A stretch of 64,000 nucleotides of DNA from positions 882,600 through 946,599 of the forward strand of contig NPFB01000012.1 of assembly GCA_014084085.1 (NCBI GenBank). Reading direction: 5' to 3'. The DNA comes from Hondaea fermentalgiana (taxonomy: Eukaryota > Sar > Bigyra > Thraustochytrida > Thraustochytriidae). The notes beneath the pieces were generated by a model. It searched no databases. It had not been told where the DNA came from and saw nothing but the letters and a program-made list of their open reading frames with translations. The position numbers and the translations under genes were made by a program. Every line of letters starts with the position of its first letter. Position 1 is the first letter of the stretch. Below are positions 50,071 to 61,517 of this stretch, piece after piece.

Positions 50071-50730
50071 GAGGGAGGGAGGGAGGGAGGGAGGGAGGGA
50101 GACAGACAAGATGCGGCTGCGGGAAACCGGTGCGAAAGCAAGCGTATCTTGGAACCGCCAGAGCTCGCGGGGACGAGACTGAGACTGACTGTGAGAAGCA
50201 GAGAGCGGGGACCCGAGGCGACTGTCCCGGACCACGCGCGCGCATGTGTGCGGAGGGATGGATGCAGCAGCAGCCAGCTGTGCTGCTGCAGATATAGACA
50301 GATGCCTCGCTGCGCTGGGCGTGGACTCGACCGTCTCGCCCGATTGGCTCTGGAGCTCGATGCCCCGCGACGGATGCGCATGAATGGCTGACTGCCAACG
50401 TGCCGCGAGCCGCTTATCCGTCGTGCGCGCCGGCACAGAGCGCGAGAGAGCGGCATCCCGGGAAGCGCGGCGCCCGCAGCCACACCACGCAGTGGGGAAG
50501 GAGGGGGGTGCGGTGGGAGGGAAAGAGAGCCACCTGCGTCCGCCCGGGGCTGCGCAAGCCTGGCTGCCTGCTGCTGCGGCGCGGCCAGCGCCAACCTGCG
50601 CGCCCGAGCGTGCCTACACGCCGCTTGCCAGGCGCAGCCGCGCTGCACGCGAACGCTTTGCCTGCCGCTGCGTGCTGCGAGCGACCCCGCGACGGCATTT
50701 GCGACGCTCTCGACGACGCCGGCTGCGGCT

Positions 50731-50744
50731 TCCTTCCTTCCTTC

Positions 50745-50793
<49 letters not shown>
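50731..50793. repeat. CTTC and CTG microsatellites
   Basis: About four CTTC units run directly into about fifteen CTG units. Direct reading. Confidence 0.9.
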
Positions 50794-50796
<3 letters not shown>

Positions 50797-51890
50797 GGCC
50801 GGAGCCGCTCGCGCGGGGCAAGGAGCGAAACGATCGAGGGCCGATGGCGGTCAAGCGGCCGGAGCGGCGCCCGATCTCCGGGTCCTGCGTCCCCGCGGCG
50901 GTCCACGGGTTGCCGCGGACGGTGCGCAAAGCGGCGGCAGCGCTATCCTGGGACTCGCGCGGGACCCCGGCGGGCGTGCGCGACGCCATGTCGCAAGTGC
51001 CTGCAGCCAGCTGTGCACGTATACTACGCTACGTGCCTGTGTGTGTATATCTTTGTGCGCTCGCGCGTGGTACAGCGCAGGCGAGAACAGGCGGTGGCAG
51101 GCAGGCAGGACGCGGGGGCGGCGAGGCGCGGCGGCGGTGGATCGACCGACCGATCGGCGGATCGATGGCCTTCGCACGTCACATGCGCGCGAGGCCGGAG
51201 CGGCGGCGGCCGCGCGACGGACCGGCCGAGCGAACTCGCGCTGTTCGCTCGCGCTGCGGCGTGGCTCGTGCCAAAGTAAGTCACTGCGGAATGACGGTGA
51301 ATGCAGGCAAGCAAGCAAGCAGGCAGGCGGAGGCGCGACGGGGCGGCTTGAGCGGGGGTCGAGATCCGGCGCGCAAGAGCACTCTCAGTAGGGGCAAGTC
51401 GGAAAGCGCGCCGCGCGCATTTGCTGCGAGCGAGCGAAGGCTGCGGCGGGAGCGGTGTCGGACCGTGCAAACTTGCAGAGCGGGGCGCGACCGCGACCTG
51501 CAGCGAGAGCGATGCCGCGAGTCGGCCCCGGTGCCGGTCCAATGCTCTGCTCGGGGACCACCAACCGCCACGGGCCTGACTGCGCGTACCTTGCTGTGTA
51601 TGGGTCGATCTTTGGCATCCAGGCTCGCAGAAAGGCGGAATAGCCGCCTGTCTGGATGGACGTATGTGTATGTATGTCTGGCTGGCTTTAGAAAGAAGCG
51701 CGTTCTGTTGTCCCAAGGAGCTTCTGGTCGAGCAGCGGCCGCACAACCTGCCGCAAAACCGAATCAGCTTCCAGGCCAAAGTTCTGGGGACCACGTGAAG
51801 GCGGAAGAGCACTGAAAGCGCTAGCGCAAGGAAAGAGGAGACGCACTTGCTTGCTTCTGTTTCGCTGAATAGGGAAACAAGGTCGCCAAG

Positions 51891-54170
51891 ATGTTGGGCG
51901 ACAATGGAAACGACTCGAGCACGAAGCATGACGACTTTGTGGACGGGTCGCCGGCGTCGACCGCCACCAACGGCTCGTCGCCTGAGGTCTCGGCAATGCC
52001 CAGGAGCTCCATGAGTGTCAAGAAGCCTGACCATTCGCTCTCCAAGTCTGTGGTGGAGAACTTCGTCCAGCAAAAGGTCCAGGTGGCGATTGTGACAGCC
52101 GCGGTCACAACGGGCGCCGCCGCCTATGTGCTGATGCTCTTCATCGCCATGCCCATCTCGATCCATCTGCTTGTAAATATGCAGCAAAAGGGCTGCGACC
52201 CGGAGCTCACCGACGACTGCTTTGCCGCGACGGACGAGTCGCAGACCATCCTCACCCTCACGCTCTCGCTCCTTCGCACCATGACCTTTCTCATGGGCGG
52301 CACCATGGGCGTACTCTCGGACCGCTACGGCAGACGCCCCATGCTGCTTATCGCCCTGACTGGCTACGCAACGACGGGCTTGCTCCTTCTCATCGGCTGG
52401 CAGACGGAAACCGTGGGTCTTTTCATTTTTGGAGGCATTGTCCTGGGAGCGAGCTCTCCCATCACCCCTCACGGCATCGCCTACGTTTCAGATGTGAGCC
52501 GCCCTGATCGCCTCGCCACCAACATGGGCTACCTGCAAGGCCTCGGCTACTTTTGTGGCCTCTTGCTGGGTGCTGTGATCAGTCTTGGCATTAGCCAAGC
52601 GACCCGCGGTGCCGGCGCGGAGGAAGGCGAGAGCGCGCTCGCACCGTACAATGATCTCTTCAACATTTCATATGGTGCTGGCTTTGGGTTCGCGGCACTT
52701 ATGGTGATCATCATGTTCTTCAAGCTGCCCGAGTCTCTGCACAAGGACGAGCGCGCCACGGTGGTGAATTGGAAGAAGGCCAACCCCTTCGGCTTCCTCG
52801 GACTCATTTCGCGCACAAAGTACCTCGGATTGCTCTGGATGAGCGCAGCCTTTGGCTGGATGGGCGTGGGCGCCGGTGAGAGTGTGACAGGTGGATGGTG
52901 GCTCCGGCGCTACACGCAGAGCGACGTCAACAAATTCATCTTGTTCACGGTGGCCATCTGGATTGGCTCTGCTTTTGGCGCGGCAATCATGACGCCCCTT
53001 ATGGAGAAGCTCGTCGGACTCAAAAACACCATTCACTTTACCATGATCGCATCCATTTCGGTAGGCTTTGGCTTCGCATGGGCTGAGACAGCAGCCGTCT
53101 CGTACACGGCCGTGGGTCTGTCCTTTTTGGCTGCCCCTGTAGTCCCGGCGCTCATTTCGCTGCTCATGGGCCAGGTGCCCTCGACAGAGAAGGGCAGACT
53201 CGCAGGAGCAATTCGCAGCTCGGAGGCGCTGGCCAAGCTCATTGGCATCGTGATGATGGGCAACACCTTTTCCATTTACATTGAGCCCTATACCCCGGAG
53301 CTGGCCTGCGTCCCGCTCGACTATGGCTCTTCCAACCCTGCAAACACGTGCGATTGCGGTGTGAATACGTGCCCTACCTACGACCCGACGAACTCTTCGG
53401 GACGCGTCTTTGACGAGTCGCTCCCCTTTTACTATGAGCCCGCTCCGTGCACACTTGGCAACATGAGCCCCATCTTTGACGGCAAGCCGAGCGCCCACGT
53501 TGCTGTACAGAGCCCGCAACCCAACCCGCCGGTGCCGCAGTACTTTGTGGACGAAGGCTTTGTCACCCGGGACGATACGTGCCAAGGCGCAGGTGGCATT
53601 GGCGACTCCGACACTCGCATGCTCGCTCGTCAGTGGTGCATCAGCGCCGAGTCGATGGAAGCGCGTGGATTGTCGGCGGCCTCGGCTGCCATCTGGAACG
53701 AGGAGTACGGCTGCCCGGGCTTTGATTTTGGTCTCTACGTGGAGGACATGCCCAAGTACGAGAACATGGCCGCCTGCGAGGCCGACCTCGCCTCGCCGAC
53801 CTGCAACCAGACGCTCTTCGATGAGACGAACAACAACCCCGATTCGCTCAACTACGATGCCGAGGAGTTTGTCGCGTTCACGGGCATCTACACAAACATC
53901 ACGAATGGTGTCGAGGCCACGTGCGAGTCCTTTGGACAGGGTGAGATGAATCTGTGCTGGCAGGGAGTCATCGCGGACTTTCCCGGTCTGTTCCCCTTTG
54001 TGTACGCCTCCATCTTTGGTACGATCGCCTACCTCTTTTTCATCGTCGCCGAGGTCTTCTACAAGCACGAGGACTGCGAATACTGGCGCTACAAGAAGAG
54101 CCCGGCCTCCTCTGCGGCAGACGCCGAGTCGCCCTCGGACCCTGCTCAGGTGCGCCCCACCAACGCCTAA
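51891..54170 (+). CDS. MFS transporter 3 with Cys-rich TM11-12 loop
   Basis: 759 residues. The start is the MLGDN methionine, a start peptide shared with copies 4 and 5. N-tail with Ser/Thr-rich sequence then HSLSKSVVENFVQQKVQ before TM1. Motif A is slightly different (GVLSDRYGRRP, Tyr for Trp). The lumenal loop is at ~472-690: CDCGVNTCPTYDPTNSSG, TRDDTCQGAGGIGDSDTRML, FGLYVEDMPKYENMAACEAD, NITNG sequon, EMNLCWQGV. TM12 follows (FPFVYASIFGTIAYLFFIV) and a C-tail with KHEDCEYWRYKKSP. Intermediate between copy 2 and the copy 4/5 pair: its N-terminus and SAHVAVQSPQPN loop segment are copy-4-like, while EARGLSAASAAIWN is copy-2-like. Confidence 0.8.
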   Translation: MLGDNGNDSSTKHDDFVDGSPASTATNGSSPEVSAMPRSSMSVKKPDHSLSKSVVENFVQQKVQVAIVTAAVTTGAAAYVLMLFIAMPISIHLLVNMQQKGCDPELTDDCFAATDESQTILTLTLSLLRTMTFLMGGTMGVLSDRYGRRPMLLIALTGYATTGLLLLIGWQTETVGLFIFGGIVLGASSPITPHGIAYVSDVSRPDRLATNMGYLQGLGYFCGLLLGAVISLGISQATRGAGAEEGESALAPYNDLFNISYGAGFGFAALMVIIMFFKLPESLHKDERATVVNWKKANPFGFLGLISRTKYLGLLWMSAAFGWMGVGAGESVTGGWWLRRYTQSDVNKFILFTVAIWIGSAFGAAIMTPLMEKLVGLKNTIHFTMIASISVGFGFAWAETAAVSYTAVGLSFLAAPVVPALISLLMGQVPSTEKGRLAGAIRSSEALAKLIGIVMMGNTFSIYIEPYTPELACVPLDYGSSNPANTCDCGVNTCPTYDPTNSSGRVFDESLPFYYEPAPCTLGNMSPIFDGKPSAHVAVQSPQPNPPVPQYFVDEGFVTRDDTCQGAGGIGDSDTRMLARQWCISAESMEARGLSAASAAIWNEEYGCPGFDFGLYVEDMPKYENMAACEADLASPTCNQTLFDETNNNPDSLNYDAEEFVAFTGIYTNITNGVEATCESFGQGEMNLCWQGVIADFPGLFPFVYASIFGTIAYLFFIVAEVFYKHEDCEYWRYKKSPASSAADAESPSDPAQVRPTNA

Positions 54171-56942
54171 GCGCCTTTGCCATCGTCATCGTCCTCTGCT
54201 CGATGACCGACCCTTGCACACAAATCCCAAGCTCATCTTTATTCTATTTGCTCTCTCCTTTCTCTCTTGCTCGCTCGCTCCGAGTCCGAGCCGCCGCGCT
54301 TTGCGCCATTGACGTCGTCCCCGATGGCGGCGAGCACGCCGCCGCCGCCTTGGACTCACTGTCAGTGGTAGATGACGCCTCGAGTGGCCGCGTTGGTTGT
54401 CCTATCCCTGCGCAGTCCGCCACCGGCGCAGCGCGCCGTTGCCATTCTGCTTCTTTCCAGGCCTTTTGCAGCAGCCGCGCGCGCCCTTACGGGACTCGCC
54501 AGTCAGTGCAGCTCGATCGCTCGCAGTGCGAGCAGCTGGCAGGCACGGCTGCGCTCGGGCCGGCGCCTCGGAGCAGCGGCGGCGGGATCCGAGGCGGCCT
54601 CTGGCTGCCTTGACCGACAATGCCGAGGCGCCAGAACCTCGCGCGCGAAGAACGACAGAGCGCGGACCCGACGCACACTTCGTGGCATCCCTGGCCCCGC
54701 TTGCAGGACCACGCAGGCCCTACTGCGGGAGTGGTGTGGTAGGGATGCGGGCACTGCCACCAGCGAGGCGCGGATCTGTCTTCCCCGCCTTGGCGCGGCC
54801 TACCTGCGAGAGGCGAGATAGATGGCTTCGGGTTGTTACCGGCCTGCGCGCCGCCGTCGGGGCTGGCTCGGGACGAGAGAACCCTCGGGTCGAGGTGAGG
54901 CTGCCACTGGCCGGCCGGTCAGCCGGGCAGATCTTGCACTGGTCGTGGCGACGTCGCGGACCCTATCGCTGCGATCTGGATCAATTCGCCTGGCGGATCG
55001 AAGCTTTCCTTCAAGTTTCGAGCGTTACGTGCTTATTACATTGCCTATACCTATCAAAACCATCCGAGGGTGCGGCCAGTGACCGGCCAGAGAGTTGCGA
55101 GCTCGAGCAACGAACGAGCGGGAGCGGTCGTCCGGGCGACCGACAGGTGGTCCAGCCGCCAGAGCCGAGGTGGCTGCAGTGGCACCACGCTCCCCGTCCC
55201 GGTTCACCTCCGGGGAGCTCGAGCAAGAGCAGCGAGGCGAAGATGACCGAAGCTAGCCCGTCTCCGTCGTCGAGTTCAACTTCTTGCGCCTCCCTCCCGT
55301 CGTCTCCTCGAGGCGTCGCCGCGCCAATTTTCGAGCTTTGAACGTCAATCAGCGACTGCGAGCCGGCCCTCTCTGTTGCAATTCTCGACGCACGCACTGC
55401 TGCATCGACACCGACGAGCCTCGAAGCAATTTGCGCTTCTCCCGAGGAGCGCCGCCGGCGGGAAAAGGCGAAGCGAAGCGATGCGATGCGACGCGATCGC
55501 CTTGCTGGCTGGCTTGGAATTGTAATTGAAATGAAGATGCGGGCAAGGGACTGCGCGGATGCGGCGGCGGCGCGACTTTGGACCCGCAAGCGGTATCTTG
55601 GCACGATGCGAAGGGCGACGAGAGATGGTAGCGGCCGGCCGGAGCCTGCCTCCCTCTTGAAGAGCGGGAAGAGCGGGAGCGAGAACAGGCACCAGTCCGG
55701 CAGCACGAGTCGCGTTGGATCAAGGAGCGGCCACCGAGCAGAGAGCGCAGTCGTCGCGTGGTGGGAGCAAGTTCGGGACACGGCAAAGCCGCCGGCGACG
55801 AATCGTGCTCCAAAAGCCATAGCTATCAACCAGCCACGCAAACAGCAGTTGCCACAGAGTCCGTGCATGGGTCCGGGCTTCACGGGGAGACACCGACATC
55901 GACAGAGCGAGCTAGAGAGACAACAAGGAGCGGCCTTACTGGCTGCAGCGAGCGCCGTCTGAGTGATGGGGCCAGACAGCCAGCCAGCCAGCCATTCATT
56001 CAGTCGTTCGCGCGTCAGGTCGGCGGGGTGCAGAGCGGCCTGGCCGCTCCATCCGTCCGAAGAAACAATCAAACATACACTCGCAATAGCGTGCGTGCGC
56101 GCGTGCGAGCGTGCGTGCAACAAAGCGCGGTCGGACGGCCGTCCCGGGCACATCTTCAGAAGCCTGCAACAAACTGATTGCGAGTTTTTTCAGTCTGCAG
56201 GGCAAAAGCGCAGGCTGCCGACACGCCCCCACAGCGATCTCTCGCTCTCCCTCTCTGTGCGTGTGTGTATGCGTGCGTGTTTGTGATGGGCGCACTCGGC
56301 CGGTCCGCCTACACTCTCTCTCCTACAGCTTTCCGCGCTCGCGTCGCCTGGGAGGTGAGCAAGGTGGATCCCGATTCGGAAAGAGAGGGAAGAAAGGAAT
56401 CGAGGATGGAATGCTGGGGCGAGCGAGCCGCCGACTTTGGTCCCCCCCGTGCTGGTCCGCAGGCTTTGCTTCTTGGTGAACGCGATGCTGCTCGTCGCAG
56501 GAGAGGGGGCTTGCTTTTGCCTTGCTCGCTCGTACACTTGCACGTCAGACGCCTGCGCGCCGCCGGCGAGAAATGCACCGCGAGGAGTTGGACACAGCGC
56601 GCGAGCATCGCCAAGATTGGCGCGGGGCGCACGGCGCGAGCTCGCAGAAGGAAATTGCACCCGCTCGGCCGGCCTCGCACCCATGCGGGGCTATAAAATA
56701 GCATCCCATCATGGTAGTAGCAGCAGCAGGCAGCATCGACTAGCCAACCTGCGGCGGCGGGCTAGCGGCATACGTACTTGATGTGCGTGCGTGCGTGCAT
56801 GCAGCAAAACCTCAACGCGAGGAACCGAGCTGGAAAAGAACAAAGCAGAAGGCCTAAGACCGAACCTGCCTTGCACCTACGTGCGAGGAAGGGAGCGAGT
56901 GCGAGAAAAGCCAATCGCTGGAGAAAAAGAAGAACCGCCAAC
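54171..56942. other. Intergenic region between MFS genes 3 and 4
   Basis: 2.8 kb, GC-rich. Contains GCCA repeats near 55975-55995, GTGTGT/GCGTGC runs at 56255-56285 and CAG tracts. A long minus-strand frame (55011-56153) has no domain-like content and is rejected. A good TATA box at 56692 marks the probable promoter of gene 4. Confidence 0.5.
56692..56699 (+). promoter_or_regulatory. TATA box upstream of MFS gene 4
   Basis: TATAAAAT preceded by a GC-rich block, about 250 bp before the ATG at 56943. The clearest TATA-type element in the array; predicted start of transcription about 30 bp downstream. Confidence 0.55.
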
Positions 56943-59237
56943 ATGCTGGGCGACAATAAGAGCTCGCTCGAGACAGATGCCGGCCCTCAGGTGAGCAACG
57001 CTGATGTCTCGCAGGCAGCGTCGACGTCCATGGGTGACTCCATGATGTCTCAGCCGTCCGTGATCGAGACCAACAAAAAGTCCAAGAATGATGGCAAGCT
57101 TTCGAACTCGGTGGTCGTTGACTACCGCGCACAAAAGTTTCGCATCATTCTTGTGACCATTGGCGTTGCTGCCTCGGCAGCCGCCTACGTGCTGATGCTT
57201 TTCATCGCCATGCCCATCTCCATTCATCTCATTGTCAACATGGGCCAGAAAGGCTGCGATCCGGAGATCCAAGATGACTGCTTTGCTGCCACGGACGAGT
57301 CTCAGCGCTGGCTGACCCTTACGCTTACGCTGCTGCGCACCATGTCTTTCCTCATGGGCTCCACGATTGGTGTTCTCTCGGACCGTTGGGGCCGGCGGCC
57401 CATGATTGTTCTGGCTCTCATCGGCTACGGCACAACAGGACTGCTGTTTCTCATTGGCTGGCGAGTCAAGGTACTCGGCCTCTACGTTTTTGGTGGTATG
57501 CTCCTTGGTTCGTGCTCGCCCGTGACTGCGCACGGTATTGCATATGTCTCTGACGTGAGCCGTCCCGATCGTCTGGCGACCAACATGGGCACGTTGCAGG
57601 GCTTTGGCTACTTTTTGGGTCTTCTCCTTGGTGCTCTCATCAGTCTGGTCATCAGCCAAGCTACCAACGAATCGGGCCCCGCCGAGGGCGAGCCTGCGCT
57701 GCAACCTTACGACGAGCTCTTTTACATTTCGTACTCGACTGGTTTTGCCATGGCAGCCGGCATGGGACTGATTATGCTTTTCCTCCTGCCCGAGTCGCTC
57801 CACAAGGACGACCGCAAGAACTTTACGTGGAAGCAAATCAACCCTTTCGCCTTTCTTGCCCTGGTGACGCGCTCAAAGTATCTTGCGTGTCTTTGGGGAA
57901 GTGCCTTTTTCGGATGGATGGCTGTTGGCGCTGGTGAGAGTGTGACGGGCGGCTGGTGGCTCCGTCGCTACACGCAAAGCAACGTGAACGACTTTATTAT
58001 CTTCACGGTGCTTATTTGGCTTGGCTCGGCCTTTGGTGCGGCCCTCATGACGCCCATCTTTGTTAAGCTTTTGGGATTCAAAAGGGCCGTGCATTTTACC
58101 ATGGTTGCGACCATCTCTGTCGGTGTTGGCTTTGCTTGCGCCGAGACCGCCAACGTTTCGTATCTCGCGGTCGGCTTGTCACTGCTGGCAGCTCCTGTAG
58201 TCCCGATGCAGTACTCGCTCATCATGGGTCAGGCCGACGGCAAGGAGAAAGGCGCCCTCGCCGGTGCCATTCGCAGTTCCGAGGCTCTGGCCAAGATCAT
58301 TGGCATCACCGTCATGGGTAACACCTTTGCAAACTACATTCGCGTGTACACGCCGGATCCCAGCAGCTGCATCCCACTTGACTACAGCCCCACCAACCCT
58401 TTTAACACGTGCGACTGCGGTGTCAACACCTGTCCCGTGTACGATCCTACAAACTCTTCGGGCCGCGTCATGGATGCCTCCAACCCCTTTGTGTACGAAC
58501 CATCGACATGTTCACTGGGCAACCTGAGCCCAGTGTACGATGGTAAGCCGAGCGCGCATGTCGCAGTGCAGAGTCCCATGCCGAACCCGATCGTGCCGCA
58601 GCTCTTTGTGGACGAAGGCCTTGTAACGCGGGATGGTTCGTGCCAAGGAGGTGGGGGTCTCGGCGAGTACGACACGCGTCTACTTGCTCGCGAGTGGTGC
58701 ATTAGCACGCCGGCGATGGAGGCCCGTGGCCTTGATGCGGCCGCAGCGGAGCTCTGGAATCAGGAGTTTGGCTGCCCAGGCTTTGACTTTTCGATGTATG
58801 CCGAGGACGTGCCCAAGTACGAGAATATGGAGGCTTGCGAGGCGGACCTCAACTCGGTGGACTGCAACCAAACCCTCTTCGACGAGACGACCAACGACCC
58901 GGACTCGCTCAACTACGACGCGGAGGAGTTCCAGAGCTTTGCGGGTGTATACACAAACATTACGAACGGCGTAAGCGCCTCATGTGCGTCCCTGGGCACA
59001 GCGGAGATGAACATGTGCTGGGACGGCGTGATCGCGGACTTTGCCGGTCTTTTTCCCTTTATTTACTTTTCCTGTTTTGGCATTGCGGCCTACATCTTTT
59101 TCATCATTGCCGAGGTGTTTTTCCAAAAGGAGGATCGCGAATTTTGGCTGCACAAGGAGAACCCGACGGCAACCAAGGCTGGTGTGGAGAACAGCGCACG
59201 CGACGAGGCCCAAGAGTCGTCGTCAACATCGGTGTAG
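56943..59237 (+). CDS. MFS transporter 4 with Cys-rich TM11-12 loop
   Basis: 764 residues from the ATG at 56943 (MLGDNKSSLETD). The frame is open for 55 codons upstream, with Mets at 56778, but that stretch is basic low complexity and the MLGDN start is shared by copies 3 and 5. N-tail contains SMGDSMMSQPSVIET and KLSNSVVVDYRAQKFRIIL, nearly identical in copy 5. Motif A: GVLSDRWGRRPM. Lumenal loop ~475-693: CDCGVNTCPVYDPTNSSG, DGSCQGGGGLGEYDTRLLAR, FSMYAEDVPKYENMEACEAD, NITNG, EMNMCWDGV. C-tail FFQKEDREFWLHKENPT and an acidic/Ser end. With copy 5 it forms the youngest duplicate pair of the array. Confidence 0.82.
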   Translation: MLGDNKSSLETDAGPQVSNADVSQAASTSMGDSMMSQPSVIETNKKSKNDGKLSNSVVVDYRAQKFRIILVTIGVAASAAAYVLMLFIAMPISIHLIVNMGQKGCDPEIQDDCFAATDESQRWLTLTLTLLRTMSFLMGSTIGVLSDRWGRRPMIVLALIGYGTTGLLFLIGWRVKVLGLYVFGGMLLGSCSPVTAHGIAYVSDVSRPDRLATNMGTLQGFGYFLGLLLGALISLVISQATNESGPAEGEPALQPYDELFYISYSTGFAMAAGMGLIMLFLLPESLHKDDRKNFTWKQINPFAFLALVTRSKYLACLWGSAFFGWMAVGAGESVTGGWWLRRYTQSNVNDFIIFTVLIWLGSAFGAALMTPIFVKLLGFKRAVHFTMVATISVGVGFACAETANVSYLAVGLSLLAAPVVPMQYSLIMGQADGKEKGALAGAIRSSEALAKIIGITVMGNTFANYIRVYTPDPSSCIPLDYSPTNPFNTCDCGVNTCPVYDPTNSSGRVMDASNPFVYEPSTCSLGNLSPVYDGKPSAHVAVQSPMPNPIVPQLFVDEGLVTRDGSCQGGGGLGEYDTRLLAREWCISTPAMEARGLDAAAAELWNQEFGCPGFDFSMYAEDVPKYENMEACEADLNSVDCNQTLFDETTNDPDSLNYDAEEFQSFAGVYTNITNGVSASCASLGTAEMNMCWDGVIADFAGLFPFIYFSCFGIAAYIFFIIAEVFFQKEDREFWLHKENPTATKAGVENSARDEAQESSSTSV

Positions 59238-59464
59238 AGGGTCGTGGCGTCACGAGCTCTCCAAGGGCATGCCTCATCTCGCTCGTTCTCTAGCCTAAAC
59301 CCAGCAAAAAAAAGAAGAAGTCAATCTTTCATGCTCCAATGTCCTCGTCTTCCTTTCTCTTGGGTGGTCCAGTGAAGTTTCGCAGCGTCCTACTTTGTCG
59401 CAATGAGATGAGCAAGGTTATGGCGAGGGAGATGCAGTTTCGATACGCTTTCCACGCACCGAGC

Positions 59465-59765
59465 GTGAGTCGTCAAGACTTCGACGAGACGGACATGATG
59501 TAGTACAGCAGCAGTAGCAGTAGAATGCTACATCGCGCATGCCTAGGGGACTAGACTAGTTGCACATTCAGGTGGACATGATCGTGCACAACCGCATGAC
59601 CATATGAGCTTGCTAAGACGAAGGAAGGCGAGACTTTTTTCAACGAGGCGACCACGACCAACGAGACGATCAAGATGTCGTGCAGCAGCATGCTACATTG
59701 CGCACGCCCAGGGGATAAGCTCCACATTCTGGTAAACATGAAGACGCGCAACAATCGAGTTTGCC
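59465..59765. repeat. Diverged tandem duplication (two copies)
   Basis: The block around 59478-59580 (gacgagacggacatgatgta, gaatgctacatcgcgcatgc, cacattcaggtggacatg) recurs at about 59658-59755 (aacgagacgatcaagatgtc, catgctacattgcgcacgcc, cacattctggtaaacatg). Unit about 180 bp, clearly diverged. Origin unknown; possibly a decayed mobile or coding sequence. Confidence 0.55.
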
Positions 59766-60000
59766 GGAGCGTGAGAGAACACTGCAAAGTCCTTCCTACG
59801 CGCCAGACGTGCTTCGCCAAAGCTACGACGAAACGAGCATGGTTTTGGACAGCAGCGACAGAAGCAAGGACAGCAAAACGTCTTGCCTTGACCTGGTATG
59901 TACTGCCGGTGACCGAGGATTCGTAAAAGCGACGCAGACGCTGGTGTCGCTCGTTCGAAGAACTGTTTTTCCCATCTTTGGCGTGGCGGTCTCCCTTTGA
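59761..60000 (+). CDS. Possible small frame or gene remnant, unknown
   Basis: 79 residues; the second half (DLVCTAGDRGFVKATQTLVS, then RRTVFPIFGVAVSL) looks more protein-like than neighbouring frames. The start is a non-ATG codon in this frame; an internal ATG at about 59839 would give 53 residues. No family. It overlaps the end of the diverged duplication, so it may be part of a dead element. Confidence 0.15.
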   Translation: MPERERTLQSPSYAPDVLRQSYDETSMVLDSSDRSKDSKTSCLDLVCTAGDRGFVKATQTLVSLVRRTVFPIFGVAVSL

Positions 60001-60737
60001 CTCACCTCAATGTCGTGGCCCTCGACTTTTGCACGGTGCCCATCGCAGAAGCGTCCGCGCCAGCCAGCGCCGAGAACCCTGCGGCCGGCCGGCCGGCCGG
60101 TCGCGCATCCGGTTTGCTCCCAGCGCCAGGCCAAGCCGCTCGTGCCCTCCCCCTCCCCTCGCCCGCCCGCGACGCTTCCTGCCCTGCCCCGCCCTGCCCT
60201 GCGCTCGCCGCGTCCGCGTGCCCGCTTCTTTCCGCACAGGCGGCACGAGACCCGCGGCGCTTCCGGCCTTTGTCCCAAGATACACTAGTGCCGCCATACA
60301 GCCAGCTGCAGGTCCCAAGCTGCGCGCATCCGCGCTCTTCTTCTCCTCTGAAAACGCCTGCCCAGCCAGCTGCTTTCTGCCCGTGCCCGCCGCCGTCGTG
60401 CGGCGGTCGCCACCGCGTGTCGCAGCGCGCGGGCGGCGGCTGGACCGGCCGGTCCGGCCGAGCCTTCGCTCGGGTTCGACCAGCGAGGGATGTGAGAGGA
60501 AGGTAGGTAGGTCGCAGGAAGGAGAGCAGGCGCGGTGGACCCGCCGGGATGCGAGGCGGTATCTTGGAACCTGCGCTGCCGCGCGCGAAGGCGAGACGGG
60601 AGCGGATTCGGCGGGGCAAGTCCGACTGCGCGGCGACGGCGGGAGATCCGCCGCAGGCAGCCGCCGAGGCAGCGCGGATACAAGAAGCGCAGGGGACGCG
60701 CGCGAGGAAGCGGCCGCGGCGTCATCTCCGCCTCTTC

Positions 60738-60775
<38 letters not shown>
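60738..60775. repeat. CAG trinucleotide tract
   Basis: About twelve CAG units in the spacer upstream of MFS gene 5. Confidence 0.9.
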
Positions 60776-60776
<1 letters not shown>

Positions 60777-61070
60777 CAGGCAGCGGAGAAAGTCAGAGTG
60801 CAGCAGCTGTAAAAGACAAGGAAGGCGGGGCGACTCAGCTGTCACGCAGCCTGCGAGTGCGAGTGCGAGCAGTGGACCACTTGGATCTGAGCGCGCCGGC
60901 CTTGCAGTGGCCGCAGAGAGCAGAGCCAACGGCAAGGCGCGAAGGTGACGGACCAAACCGTGGCGCGCACCGGTCGTGGAGGCGCGGCGGCCCGAATTGC
61001 ACCCGTCGCCCGCGCGGCGCAGCGCCGTTTGCATCCGCCGCGACGCCCGGTTCGCCCCGCCTTGGCTCGC

Positions 61071-61117
61071 ATGGCATGGCATGGCATAACATGGCGTGGC
61101 ATGGCATGGCATGGCAC
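61071..61117. repeat. TGGCA pentanucleotide repeat
   Basis: About nine imperfect ATGGC/TGGCA units about 400 bp upstream of MFS gene 5. Confidence 0.9.
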
Positions 61118-61517
61118 AGCAGCAGCGCATATGCGGTCCGGACGGGCGGACGTGACCAGGCCGCGGCCTCCGCCTGGGAGATCGTGGATTTCGAGGTCGG
61201 GGAGGTCGCGCCGCGGCAACAGGGCGCGAGGGCGGCAGGCCCGCCGAGGTCCAGGGGGGCGGGGGAAGAAGAAAGCAGACGCAGCTCTAAAAGCTCGGGC
61301 TTGGCGAGTTCGAACTCGAGTTCGAAGTCGAATTCGTCGCCAGGTCTGCGAAGCAAAACTGAATCGCGGCGCGAGAGGAAAAGGAAAGACGGGAAAGTGA
61401 GCACAGGGGTGCCGAGTCACTCGAAGTCGCTGTTTGGGCGACGACCAGCGAACGAGGTATCCAGAGAGAAAGGGAAAACGGGGACGACGAAGTGACCCAG
61501 AACATTAAAAAGGCACG

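Larger units (their letters stand above)
49537..51890. other. Intergenic region between MFS genes 2 and 3
   Basis: 2.35 kb, GC-rich, with a gap, (GGGA)n, (CTTC)n and (CTG)n tracts and GATCGACC-type motifs near 51138-51170. All long frames are low-complexity and contradictory. No gene supported; it presumably holds the promoter and leader of gene 3. Confidence 0.5.
59238..61517. other. Intergenic region between MFS genes 4 and 5
   Basis: 2.28 kb. The first part (59290-60000) is mixed-composition with a diverged tandem duplication and a small unexplained frame, both listed. The second part is GC-rich with CAG and TGGCA repeats. No classical TATA box seen near gene 5. Confidence 0.5.

Noticed and set aside
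55011..56153. 380-residue minus-strand frame in the spacer between MFS genes 3 and 4
   Set aside because: Arg/Ser/Ala/Cys-rich with no domain-like pattern; explained by GC-rich sequence with few stops.
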